A stretch of 64,000 bases of DNA from JBBATK01 sp044224515 (lineage in GTDB: Bacteria; Bacteroidota; Ignavibacteria; Kapaibacteriales; NICIL-2): positions 118,096 through 182,095 of the forward strand of contig JBGAKH010000010.1 in the NCBI GenBank assembly GCA_044224515.1. The letters run 5' to 3'. The notes below the pieces were generated by a model. The model searched no databases and had not been told where the DNA came from. It saw only the letters and a program-made list of their open reading frames with translations. Position numbers and translations under genes: made by a program. Positions 52,140 through 61,484 of this stretch are shown here, piece by piece (position 1 is the first letter of the stretch; every line of letters begins with the position of its first letter).

Positions 52140-53164
52140 ATGCTGCTCGGCAACACGCGACATTTTACTTCAACCATTATTTCTCCGTCAGGTGAGGGAG
52201 TCAATGCAACAATGCGTTCACTCGGCCATTGTAAAGAGTGTAGTCGGTAGCACTCGAAGTTGAAACTCAGTGACTCAAGGATAAACGTCTAACTTCTTTG
52301 CCTGTACAATGAACTGAACCGTATCTGTACAGATTCGCTGCGTACGGCTGTACACTCCATACCAACAAGATTAGGAGCTACGCGACCAAGCATGACTGAG
52401 GGCAGAAAGTCATATCTGTCCTTGTCCCAACGTATAAGTAGAGGTCAGACTTGTTCAGATGCTCCGCATCCGGGAGTATTAGTATTGTCTTGAATGTTGT
52501 CTCTTTCTTAAATCGTGTAGTAACACTTACTACACAACCGGTTGCCTGTGGATTGTCATGACAAGTCCAAATGTGATACGCGAAAAGCCGCGATATACAC
52601 CTGAAGTATTGAGAAAGGCTTAAATCGACTCGTATCCGATCGAGCTATATCTAAACCCTTCGATTTTAACTATGCATTCGGAACCCGTTGGCAATCAGAC
52701 AGTAAATGCTAGGCATCTCCCTAAGTGGAAGAGGTTGAGGCTCTTAATGCGTTTGTTGCTTGCTGTCTCAATGATGTGTGCGCGCATTTCCAAGGCGTCG
52801 CGCATTTCACTGTAGTGAGGGAGACTTCCGGTCGAATTGTTTAGCGCGGGCGTTCAAAGCCTGAGTTGCTTAACCTATACTGATTTTGTACAGCATCCAC
52901 ATCGACAATGCTAGCTTGCGCAACGTGAGAATTATGAGTTGCGGTTTTTGTCAACTTCTTGACCAGACATCGACAACGGGTGCAAAAATTCGTTGGCAGC
53001 CACCAGTGCATCACGTCGAACGACGTAGTGTACGACTTTGTGTACGTCACCAAGTACTTAACAGAAACAACGGAGCTTATAAAGTGGGAAAGCAGTGCAA
53101 TAGACCGTCACAGCCTTCTTGCATGGCACTGTCACTTACTACAATTATCAGCTGGGACGCAGAT
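52140..53164. other. One-kilobase gene-free interval with a palindrome
   Basis: No supported gene on either strand. The perfect palindrome GTGTAGTAA, CAC, TTACTACAC is at 52515-52535, flanked by ordinary sequence; it could be a regulator site or hairpin. The rest may be decayed coding sequence but has no recognisable parent. Confidence 0.45.
52515..52535. promoter_or_regulatory. Perfect 9-bp palindrome with CAC centre
   Basis: GTGTAGTAA CAC TTACTACAC. Too short and AT-rich for a terminator and without a T tract, so a dimeric regulator site is as likely as a hairpin. No gene starts close by. Confidence 0.35.
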
Positions 53165-53878
53165 TTACTTCTTCGTGTAGGATTGCAATTCCATAAGGGT
53201 AGACCATGAGTCTACTTTCTTTGACGGATAGTGAACCTCTTCTACGGTTGATTCACGAACAATTCCTACATCTTTGGCTAACCACACACTGTCGCGAATG
53301 CTATTGCTTCTTCCTGCAAAACTGTCTTCTGATGTGAGCACGGTGAGGATCGTATTGTAGGAGCTTCCCGCAATCGTCAAAGGCTCATTGACGGATATAA
53401 TTTTTGTGTCGGCTGTAGAAGGACCATCCCGTAACGATGAGAACATCGCCCCTGCAACGAATGGTTTTGCAATGAATACTTGTGATTTTTTCAGTCCTGT
53501 TGAATCACCAAACCACATACTCACATCGTCTGCTGCAAAATAGCTTGTGTACAATCCGTTCAACACCGTGTAGCCAACTAGGCTTATACTTTCTTTGGAA
53601 AATCGGGCTCTACTTATGGTGAGGTATATACCCGTTCGCGTTGAATCAAACTTTTGCCCTGTTGTATCGATATGGATTTGGCGCGTCGTGTATTCAAGTT
53701 TCGTACCTGCTTCTCCGGCCGGTAAAAAGTCAAGTGGTCGAAGCGACGCGTTATCCACGTTCGACGGAGTCGTGCTGGCGGCGCAGGAGAAAGCTGCAAG
53801 ACAGCAAACAGCAACTATAGTGAGTACGCAGAGGCGTAAGCAGTTAGCACGAAGTCGAGATGACTTTAGATAAAGCAT
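53165..53878 (-). CDS. Lipoprotein of unknown function
   Basis: The 237-residue protein has a lipoprotein signal sequence (VLTIVAVCCLAAFSC, lipid on that Cys) followed by a beta-rich domain (GTKLEYTTRQIHIDTTGQKFD, SSYNTILTVLTSEDSF, KDVGIVRESTVEEV). The pattern resembles small envelope lipoproteins that hold a ligand inside a beta sandwich, but no family was recognised. ATG 53878 is chosen because the lipobox follows at normal distance; the frame is open to 53929. Confidence 0.75.
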   Translation of the reverse strand: MLYLKSSRLRANCLRLCVLTIVAVCCLAAFSCAASTTPSNVDNASLRPLDFLPAGEAGTKLEYTTRQIHIDTTGQKFDSTRTGIYLTISRARFSKESISLVGYTVLNGLYTSYFAADDVSMWFGDSTGLKKSQVFIAKPFVAGAMFSSLRDGPSTADTKIISVNEPLTIAGSSYNTILTVLTSEDSFAGRSNSIRDSVWLAKDVGIVRESTVEEVHYPSKKVDSWSTLMELQSYTKK

Positions 53879-54169
53879 GAGTACAGCACGGTAAGTGAAA
53901 GTAATTCTCTTGTGACCGCAGTAGAACACTGCGGCGTGGATTCAAACGATAGTCTGAGCAATGTACGATGTATCAGTTTCACAGCAAACCTTTTTGCCGG
54001 TACAATGTGAGTTAATCACACAGCTCAACTTTCACTACGCAGTACATACTGCATGGTACTCCATCGCACTCTTTAAAGTACTGGATTCTAAACGCTTTTA
54101 TTCCACTTTGCCGAACCTAGACTTTAAAATCGCGCATTCCACAGCCCTTAAGACAGCGGAGCCGAGCTG

Positions 54170-56218
54170 TTAGTCTAACGGAGTTTCAATGGTCACAATT
54201 ACTGTTCTACTATAGAATCGTCCTTCCGGAGTACTATTATCATAGAGACCATTCCCTGCACCTTCGCCTTTGGCATTTTCAATTTTGACATTAAGGAGTT
54301 TAGCAACCTGTTGAGCTCGCTGCTGGGAGAGTTGCTGATTGTGATCGGCATCTCCAACACGGTCGGTGTATCCGGTGACGTATACTGTTGATTTTGGAAG
54401 GATGTTTTGCTTAATGATGTTGATGATGTGTCTATCGGCTTTAGATACATTACTAGCATTGAAGGCAAATGTGATGAGCGAGAACCGTTGGATAGTGGAG
54501 TTTCTTACCCTCTGTTGCTTGACCTCCATTGCATCAGACTCAGCCTTGTATTCATTACCCTCTGTGTCGACCACCTTCAAGCTCGCGGTAAGTGAACCCT
54601 TAACTTGTTGAATGCGTTCGCGGTCTATTTCGGTGTCCCACACAATCTCATTCGGCGGTGTTCCTCGGTCACCCAAGGTTGTTATGAGTTTGCCATCGCT
54701 CATTACAGTCAGGAGCCACGAGCTTACTGTGATCTCTGAATTAACTCCACCGGGATAAAGCACCTTCGCAGCATTCAGAGTACAGGTCGTATCGCTAAAG
54801 ATCAAGGGCTCTAAGAGTTCAGTCGTTTCAGTGCGAATCTCAACACGACGATTCTCCTCAATTCCATCCGTTGTACTGGAGTTTGAGGCCGTCTCCGGCA
54901 GGTTGCGTGCAGATATACTGATTCGCGAGGGTTCTATGCCCCAGTTGCCACAGAGATACGACTTTACGGATTCGGCTCGCGATTTCGATAACGACAGATT
55001 ATTCTTTTCAGCACCGTCTCCGGAGTTACAGCCCACAAGCGCTATACGTGACTTCTGATCTTGTCGCATGCGAAAACCCACCAAGTTCAATATGTTGTAG
55101 TAGATCTGCATCGTACTCGTTGCATTGAGATTGACGGCATTGAAATTCTCTATGTCTTCTTTCGCTAGCAGCTCGTAGCGTGATGGAAGTCGAGACGACG
55201 CGCTATCGAAGAACACGTAGTTAATCATAGCGTAGGTATTCTGCGATATCGTGTTTCGGATGACGAATTGCAATGCCATCTCAACATTGTTTGTGTCTCG
55301 CAAGCGAGGTGCAAACTTGAGTTTAGGAAACAGAAGTTTTTGTTTCGGAATCTCTGCTACTGGTTGTGGGACTTCCGGTTTTGGTGGTGGCGGTGGTTCC
55401 ACGGGAATCGGCTTTTGCACTTCGCGATAATGGGCATAACGAAGGGCAACACCAAAGGTGAAACGATTGACCTTCCATGGATCCGGTGTTGCCAGTAGAT
55501 TGCTGAGCATGTATTCGTAAGACACTTTCGGCTCGAGTGCCAAGGTCTTGTCGGCATCAACATCCAGTGAGCTACTAATTCCTACGCAGACGCCACCGAA
55601 TACTGACGACAATTGCTCGATTGGACCACTGAAATTCATACGATCACGTTGGCCGTTTTCAAAGACGATCGTTGAAGGACTGAGAATGCGCTCCACCTGT
55701 TGATAGTGCGATCCGGCAATGATACCGGCTTCCACTCCCGCGTGCAGGACAAAGGGTCTGATAGAATACTGCAGCTCCGGCCGCACAGAGAGTGTGCTCA
55801 GCGCGGTTTCAATGGAGTATTCGATTGATGCTTCGCGCGCCCCTTTATCATCGACGATCTGCTTTTGGGTCGTACTTAGGCGTCCTCCTTGCTGCGCATA
55901 CTCTAGACCAAGCGACAGCATAAGTCCGCTTTGCAAGGGTAGAGCAAAAAAAGCATTCACGCCCATTCCGCTTCCACTTCCATCATGAATCAGCGGTGCA
56001 CAGCTAGGTACTCCCGGTAGAGCGCTCAAGGAACTACGGTGTGCATTCAATGCATAGTTCACTCCAACTCCGGCCCGCCACTGTAGTAAACTGTCATCCA
56101 TGGCTTGTTGCGCATTCAGAAGCTGTGTACAACAGACTACGGTCAGTAGGCACAAGCTTCGGCTAAGCACAGCTTTGTAGATACGTAAATGAATAACAAG
56201 CGATATCGACTTATTCAT
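54170..56218 (-). CDS. Outer-membrane protein with beta-barrel and two OmpA-like domains
   Basis: The 682-residue protein has a signal peptide (residues about 15-36) and a beta-barrel of about 230 residues (WRAGVGVNYAL, LSLGLEYAQQGG, FTFGVALRYAHY). A Pro-rich linker follows (VEPPPPPKPEVPQPV). The first OmpA-like domain (about 335-455; RIALVGCNSGDGAEKNNLSL, NRRVEIRTE) is followed by a spacer of about 110 residues. A second OmpA-like domain (about 575-680; VYVTGYTDRVGDADHNQQLS, SRTVIVTIETPLD) ends the protein. OmpA domains bind peptidoglycan, so the protein links outer membrane and cell wall; two copies in one chain are unusual. It follows the T9SS gene at 56227 by 8 bases and is probably co-transcribed with the giant fibre gene upstream. 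Confidence 0.88.
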   Translation of the reverse strand: MNKSISLVIHLRIYKAVLSRSLCLLTVVCCTQLLNAQQAMDDSLLQWRAGVGVNYALNAHRSSLSALPGVPSCAPLIHDGSGSGMGVNAFFALPLQSGLMLSLGLEYAQQGGRLSTTQKQIVDDKGAREASIEYSIETALSTLSVRPELQYSIRPFVLHAGVEAGIIAGSHYQQVERILSPSTIVFENGQRDRMNFSGPIEQLSSVFGGVCVGISSSLDVDADKTLALEPKVSYEYMLSNLLATPDPWKVNRFTFGVALRYAHYREVQKPIPVEPPPPPKPEVPQPVAEIPKQKLLFPKLKFAPRLRDTNNVEMALQFVIRNTISQNTYAMINYVFFDSASSRLPSRYELLAKEDIENFNAVNLNATSTMQIYYNILNLVGFRMRQDQKSRIALVGCNSGDGAEKNNLSLSKSRAESVKSYLCGNWGIEPSRISISARNLPETASNSSTTDGIEENRRVEIRTETTELLEPLIFSDTTCTLNAAKVLYPGGVNSEITVSSWLLTVMSDGKLITTLGDRGTPPNEIVWDTEIDRERIQQVKGSLTASLKVVDTEGNEYKAESDAMEVKQQRVRNSTIQRFSLITFAFNASNVSKADRHIINIIKQNILPKSTVYVTGYTDRVGDADHNQQLSQQRAQQVAKLLNVKIENAKGEGAGNGLYDNSTPEGRFYSRTVIVTIETPLD

Positions 56219-56226
56219 AACGAGGT

Positions 56227-57231
56227 CTATTTCTGAATGATGAACTTCTGCGTGAACAACTCATTGGGAGTACGCATCAGCAAGAAATAACTTCCGCTCG
56301 GTACATTTTTCACATGAATGGGCAGTGTTAGTGACCCGGGTTTGAGATCCTCAGAAAGGATTGAAGAGATCGTAACACCTCGCTCGTCGATGATGGAGAT
56401 TTCAGTCCATCCATATTCTGAGACATAGACACGTATCTCTGCGTTATCCGAAACCGGATTCGGAACCATACGAAGAGTTGTAGGTTCGACACTTCGCACC
56501 AAACGAATTTCTCCGTTCTCGCGACAGACTCCGTCAAGACTAAACACGCCGTTCTTCCGGATAGTACTCACAGACGAGGCTTCAATGAACTGAAATGAAA
56601 CAATCTCAACATCAGTCTTCTCGTTGTTTCCGAGCTTGGCGAGAAAGTCAATACTTGCCAGCACCTGTGCACTGTCTTGTACCGAGCCGCTGACTTCAAC
56701 GAATCCCGTGTCTTGACTACGGTTGTATCCAACTTTATTAACCGGCTCCATGAGTGTTGCGTTAAAGCGCAACAGTGCTTTAAAAGAACGCGCACCTGAT
56801 TGCATTATGCTTTTGGATTGCTGCAGGATCAGCGGTTGACTAAAGATTTCACCCGGAGCCGCATGTGTATTTGGTAAAACAACCAGAGCTGCGTAGCGCT
56901 CTGAGTCGATACCCATCTGTATCGTATACCAGAATCCTGCGGAATGCTTTTTCTGAGCATCCGCTACACGTCCGACAGCAACTTGTCCAAGAGTACCATT
57001 CAGTGTAAATGTCCCATCGGACATCTGTGCGGCGCCGCAGGCGACCACTGAGCGAGAGACCCGGAGCTGAGCTTCTAGGTTCTGCGGCGCGAAAACGAGC
57101 AGGCCTAACGCAAAGAATACGGAAAGCCACAGTGCACGAGCCATGCTCTGCTGCAGGGACACCCACTCGCGTCTGCCTGTGGTTGAGTCGAATGTATGAT
57201 GTGCCGGAGTTCTCATAGAGTATTCAAACAT
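56227..57231 (-). CDS. T9SS-secreted cohesin-like protein downstream of the giant fibre
   Basis: The 334-residue protein has an N-terminal export segment (ALWLSVFFALGLLVFAPQNLEA), a short conserved motif TLNGTLGQVAVGR with HSAGFWY, a cohesin-like beta domain of about 150 residues, and a T9SS sorting domain (VPNPVSDNAEIRVYV, IIDERGVTISSIL, VPSGSYFLLMRTP, final KFIIQK). Its ATG overlaps the stop of the giant fibre gene (TAATG at 57229-57233), so the two are translationally coupled and their products probably act together. The start could also be Met30 (57144), which would place the signal peptide at the very N-terminus. Confidence 0.84.
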   Translation of the reverse strand: MFEYSMRTPAHHTFDSTTGRREWVSLQQSMARALWLSVFFALGLLVFAPQNLEAQLRVSRSVVACGAAQMSDGTFTLNGTLGQVAVGRVADAQKKHSAGFWYTIQMGIDSERYAALVVLPNTHAAPGEIFSQPLILQQSKSIMQSGARSFKALLRFNATLMEPVNKVGYNRSQDTGFVEVSGSVQDSAQVLASIDFLAKLGNNEKTDVEIVSFQFIEASSVSTIRKNGVFSLDGVCRENGEIRLVRSVEPTTLRMVPNPVSDNAEIRVYVSEYGWTEISIIDERGVTISSILSEDLKPGSLTLPIHVKNVPSGSYFLLMRTPNELFTQKFIIQK

Positions 57232-59933
57232 TAGTGGAGAACTCGAACTAGTCGTTGAGCGGCACCGGACGGACTTTCAAGGCTAACGACATACCACCCA
57301 TTGGCGTAGTCTTGAACATTCACCTCGACCTCATAATCTGACGCTTTCAGGAACACATCAGGCATAACTGTAATCAGGTGCTCACCCGTCCCTCGAAGCA
57401 GATGTACGCTGACCGTTGTACTGGCATCTGTGTGAAAGCGAATAACCACGGACGAGCTAGCCGGGTTCGGCACAATTGACAGGATTCGTAGAGCGGATGT
57501 AGTCGGTTGATCTGCGCTCAAAGCCTGTGCAGTAGAAGGTACCTCACTTGACTGAGCATTGCGTTGAGCTTCAAGCTTGGCAAGGCGATCTTCCAATTCA
57601 GCGATGCGACGCTGTTGATCTTCCGAGCTCTTGATGAGCTGTTGTCCGGTATACAATGCAACTCCGGCTACGTCAGTCGCGGCCAGGTACTTGTTACTGG
57701 TCTCATTGTCCAACACTCCGGTACCGAAGTTCTCACGAAAGTCTTCAGCGAATGGTCCGATGTGATACTCATGTGTGTTCTTGTACCACCATCCTCGCAA
57801 ATCCATGTCGCGCACTTTACGCAATACATCTGCACTGTCTAAGGTGGTATACCGATCTTTAAATGTTCGTGACGAACCATTGGTCCAGACGCCGCCTGCA
57901 CTTAAAAATGCGCCATTCCCATTAGTATTGTTTGTGCCAACGTGGATTGGGTAATCGGCATTTAGTCTGTTGACACTTATCATTCCTGAAAAACTAGTGC
58001 CGTCGAAAAAGTACACTCTGTACGGCTCATTTCCTGTGGGAGTAACCCCATTACCGAAAATTAGCTGGTAACTTGCGTCCGTCGTATTACTGCTTCCCCC
58101 TAGTATACATGAATATGAGCTATGAGCATCATTTAGTTGGCCGGAAAGCACAGCTGAGTATACTGTGCCACTACTAACAGCGTTACTGCCCCCACTTAGT
58201 ACTGCTGAGTTAGTACCTTGAACGATGTTTGACAAACCGGATGCTATGCAGGAATAGTTACCAAAAACATTATTACCCCCACCCCCTCCTACGCTCGAAC
58301 AGGTTCCTTGAGCTGTATTCGTCTGTCCGCCCAGAATCGCAGACCCCAAAGCCACAGCCGAGTTCGACATCCCACCTAGCACGGCTGAATACAGTGAACT
58401 TGCAGAATTATCGTTGCCTCCTGCCACTGTAGTATAGTCTGAATACGAGTTATTCGAAAGACCGCCTCCAACAGCACTGTACGAAGCCAGAGCTTTGTTG
58501 TTGTAGCCACCTGAGATAGTTGCATTATTGCCGGAGGCACTATTTAAGTATCCACCACCAACTGTCGAGTTGCTCCCACTAGCCTTGCTGAACTGTCCAC
58601 CACTTACGACAGCACCTACTCCCGAAGCTGTATCTTGTGAACCACCGCCTACTGTAGAAGCAAATCCACTTGCTATGTTATTTGAACCTCCTTGCACTGA
58701 AGATACACCCCCACTCGCAATGTTATATGATCCTCCAGCGATAACAGAAGCATCACCGCTAGCTAGATTCGAAAGACCACCACCGACCGCAGAGCGCGTA
58801 CTTGAAGCAATGTTAAAATGTCCGCCTGAAACCACGCTATTGAGGTTCGTTGCTGAGTTAAAGGAACCACCTCCAACGTGCGCGCCCTCAATATTTGCAA
58901 TATTGCCATAGCCTCCGGTTATCGATGAACGAAGTCCACTTGCACTACACTGCTCGCCACCGGCAACAACTCCGCCAGCTCCAGCAGCACTATTATTCAC
59001 CCCACTCAGGACACCAGAGTAGTTACCACTTGAGTTATTGCCCGACCCACCTGCTACGCTTCCGCAATATCCTGCTGAATTGCTAGCACCTCCCGCTATA
59101 CTAGCATAGTTGCCGGAAGCAGTGTTACTAGAGCCCCCTAAAACTGTTGCATAGCTGCCACTTGCGACCTGCCCTCCTGTACTGCGGACTCTCTGCAGAT
59201 CTACAGCATACAAACCCCGTTTATTACCACCTGTAAATGAATTATCCGCTACATCCAAACAAAATGCTCCAACTCCTTTCGGACTGACTACCGCATCAAT
59301 TGCAACATCTGAACCATTAACAATAAGCTGATGAACTGGTTGTGTATTGTTTGGTATAGTTGTGTTTCGAGCTTCATTGAAGTAGTTGAGTCCACCGGGT
59401 GTTGTTGGCACCCACGCAGTCCCACTCCACTCAAGAACTTGCCCCGCACTCGCCCCGTTACTATTCATTTTCGCAGCTGTCACTGCTCCATCCGCCAGCT
59501 TCGCTGTCGTCACATTCGCATCGGCAATCTTTGCCGTTGTAATTGCACTCGTTGCTACCGTCGGTGCAGGATACGATCCACTTAAGTCACCCGATGCTGC
59601 TCCGCTAGGAGGCAACGAAGTCGGCGCTCCGCTGAGTTTGGAATAGCTGATTCCGTTTGCAACTTTGATGTCTGTCACCGAAGCATCAGCAAGCTTTACC
59701 GTCGTCACATTCGCATCGGCAATCTTTGCCGTTGTGATAGCACTCGTTGCCACCGTCGGTGCAGGATAGGATCCGCTTAAGTCTCCCGATGCTGCTCCGC
59801 TAGGAGGCAACGAAGTCGGCGCTCCGCTGAGTTTGGAATAGCTGATACCGTTTGCCACTTTGATGTCTGTCACCGAAGCATCAGCAAGCTTTACCGTAGT
59901 CACATTCGCATCAGCAAGCTTCGTGGTCGTCAC
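57231..59933 (-). CDS. Giant T9SS fibre protein, intact C-terminal part (YadA-like head and S74 chaperone)
   Basis: The frame begins inside the repeat region; the 900 codons to the stop are intact. In order: two units of the KLADASVTD-type repeat (about 1-165), then about 24 copies of a 14-16-residue repeat (SVVSGGHFNIAS, STVGGGSQDTAS) like YadA/trimeric-adhesin heads. A peptidase S74 intramolecular chaperone domain follows (SSRTFKDRYTTLDSADVLRK, WWYKNTHEYHIGPFAEDF), a coiled coil (QQRRIAELEDRLAKLEAQ) and a T9SS sorting domain (VPNPASSSVVIRFHT, NGWYVVSLESP, final RLVRVLH). S74 domains usually trimerise phage tail fibres and then cut themselves off. The protein is most likely a long, trimeric surface fibre. 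Upstream codons continue in the next features. Confidence 0.85.
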   Translation of the reverse strand: MTTTKLADANVTTVKLADASVTDIKVANGISYSKLSGAPTSLPPSGAASGDLSGSYPAPTVATSAITTAKIADANVTTVKLADASVTDIKVANGISYSKLSGAPTSLPPSGAASGDLSGSYPAPTVATSAITTAKIADANVTTAKLADGAVTAAKMNSNGASAGQVLEWSGTAWVPTTPGGLNYFNEARNTTIPNNTQPVHQLIVNGSDVAIDAVVSPKGVGAFCLDVADNSFTGGNKRGLYAVDLQRVRSTGGQVASGSYATVLGGSSNTASGNYASIAGGASNSAGYCGSVAGGSGNNSSGNYSGVLSGVNNSAAGAGGVVAGGEQCSASGLRSSITGGYGNIANIEGAHVGGGSFNSATNLNSVVSGGHFNIASSTRSAVGGGLSNLASGDASVIAGGSYNIASGGVSSVQGGSNNIASGFASTVGGGSQDTASGVGAVVSGGQFSKASGSNSTVGGGYLNSASGNNATISGGYNNKALASYSAVGGGLSNNSYSDYTTVAGGNDNSASSLYSAVLGGMSNSAVALGSAILGGQTNTAQGTCSSVGGGGGNNVFGNYSCIASGLSNIVQGTNSAVLSGGSNAVSSGTVYSAVLSGQLNDAHSSYSCILGGSSNTTDASYQLIFGNGVTPTGNEPYRVYFFDGTSFSGMISVNRLNADYPIHVGTNNTNGNGAFLSAGGVWTNGSSRTFKDRYTTLDSADVLRKVRDMDLRGWWYKNTHEYHIGPFAEDFRENFGTGVLDNETSNKYLAATDVAGVALYTGQQLIKSSEDQQRRIAELEDRLAKLEAQRNAQSSEVPSTAQALSADQPTTSALRILSIVPNPASSSVVIRFHTDASTTVSVHLLRGTGEHLITVMPDVFLKASDYEVEVNVQDYANGWYVVSLESPSGAAQRLVRVLH

Positions 59934-61484
59934 TGTACAGTTCGTAGAGCTTAGCTGTCGTCACGTTTGCGTCGACGATCTTAGCTGTGGTCACAGCGTC
60001 ATCTGCGAGCTTGGTAGTTGTTTACACCAGCCGCTACTGTCGGAGCAGGATAGTCAAGTCACCGATGCTGCTCCGCTTGGAGGCAATGATGTTGGTGCGC
60101 CACTCAACTTTGAATAACTGATTCCGTTTGCTACCTTCGCATCGGTTACGGAAGCATCCGCCAGCTTGGTCGTTGTGACATTGGCATCGGTAATCTTCAC
60201 AGTCGTCACTGCGTTGTCTGCAAGCTTAGCCGTCGTCACGTTTGCGTCGACGATCTTGGCTGTGGACACAGCGTCATCTGCGAGCTTGGTTGTTGTGATT
60301 ACACCCGCTGCTACTGTTGGTGCCGGATAGTTTCCTGTCAAGTCGCCCGAAGCTGCTCCGTTTGGAGGTAATGATGTTGGTGCGCCACTCAGCTTTGAAT
60401 AGCTGATTCCGTTTGCAACCTTTGCGTCTGTCACAGATGCATCAGCCAGCTTAGCGGTTGTCACATTGGCGTCGGTGATCTTCGTGGTTGTTACTGCATT
60501 GTCTGCAAGCTTGGCAGTCGTCACTGCGTTGTCTGCAGCTTAGCCGTCGTCACGTTTGCGTCGACGATCTTGGCTGTGGACACAGCGTCATCTGCGAGCT
60601 TGGTTGTTGTGATTACACCAGTCGCTACTGTCGGTGCAGGATAGTTTCCTGTCAAGTCGCCCGATGCAGCTCCGCTTGGAGGCAATGAAGTTCGGTGCGC
60701 CGCTCAATTTTGTATAGCTGATTCCGTTTGCAACCTTCACATCGGTCACGGAAGCATCAGCCAGTTTAAGGGTTGTGACATTGGCGTCGGTGATCTTGGC
60801 TGTGGTCACGCATCGTCTGCAAGCTTGGTTGTTGTGATTACCCGTTGCTACAGTCGGTGCAGGAGTTTCCTGTCAAGTCGTTGATGCAGCTCCGCCGGGC
60901 ATGATGTCGGTGCACCGCTCAGCTTTGAATAACTGATTCCGTTTGTAATCTTTACTGTGGTCACAGCAGCATCAGCCAGTTTAGCGCTAGTCACATTGGC
61001 GTCGGTGATCTTCGTGGTTGTTACTGCATTGTCTGCAAGCTTGGCAGTCGTTACAGCGTTGTCTGCAAGCTTTGTTGACGTTACAGCATCGTCTGCAAGC
61101 TTTGTTGATGTGATCACACCAGCTGCGACTGTAGGTGCGGGATAGTTTCCTGTCAAGTCACCCGATGCAGCTCCGCTTGGAGGTAATGATGTTGGTGCTC
61201 CACTCAGTTTTGAATAGCTGATTCCATTCGGCAACCTTCGCGTCGGTTACGGAAGCATCTGCCAACTTGGCTGTGGTTACGTTAGCATCGACAATCTTAG
61301 TCGTTGTTACAGCGTTGTCTGCAAGCTTCGCTGTAGTCACATTTATACATTGATTCGCCGCTGTTAGCGGCACGGTTTCAGCACCTTTGTTGCTGTAACG
61401 TTCGCATCCGCATCTGACGGTGGTCACTGCATTGTCTGTAAGCTGTCATTGTGACGCTCTTGCATCGGTAATCTTCGTCAGTAG
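59934..61484 (-). pseudogene. Frame-broken stretch of the giant fibre repeats
   Basis: The repeats continue without change in kind but the frame is broken several times by small insertions and deletions. Examples: near 60014-60058 a total of about ten bases is missing relative to other units; near 60535 one A is lost in CTGCAAGC; near 60690 one base is gained; between 60805 and 60905 several losses occur; near 61340-61450 the sequence is garbled. Intact repeat frames flank it on both sides. The errors cluster in a highly repetitive stretch and differ from unit to unit, which fits assembly or consensus errors better than natural decay. Confidence 0.75.

Noticed and set aside
52886..53209. 107-codon plus-strand frame
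   Set aside because: Overlaps the lipoprotein gene end on the opposite strand, and its product shows no structure or family.
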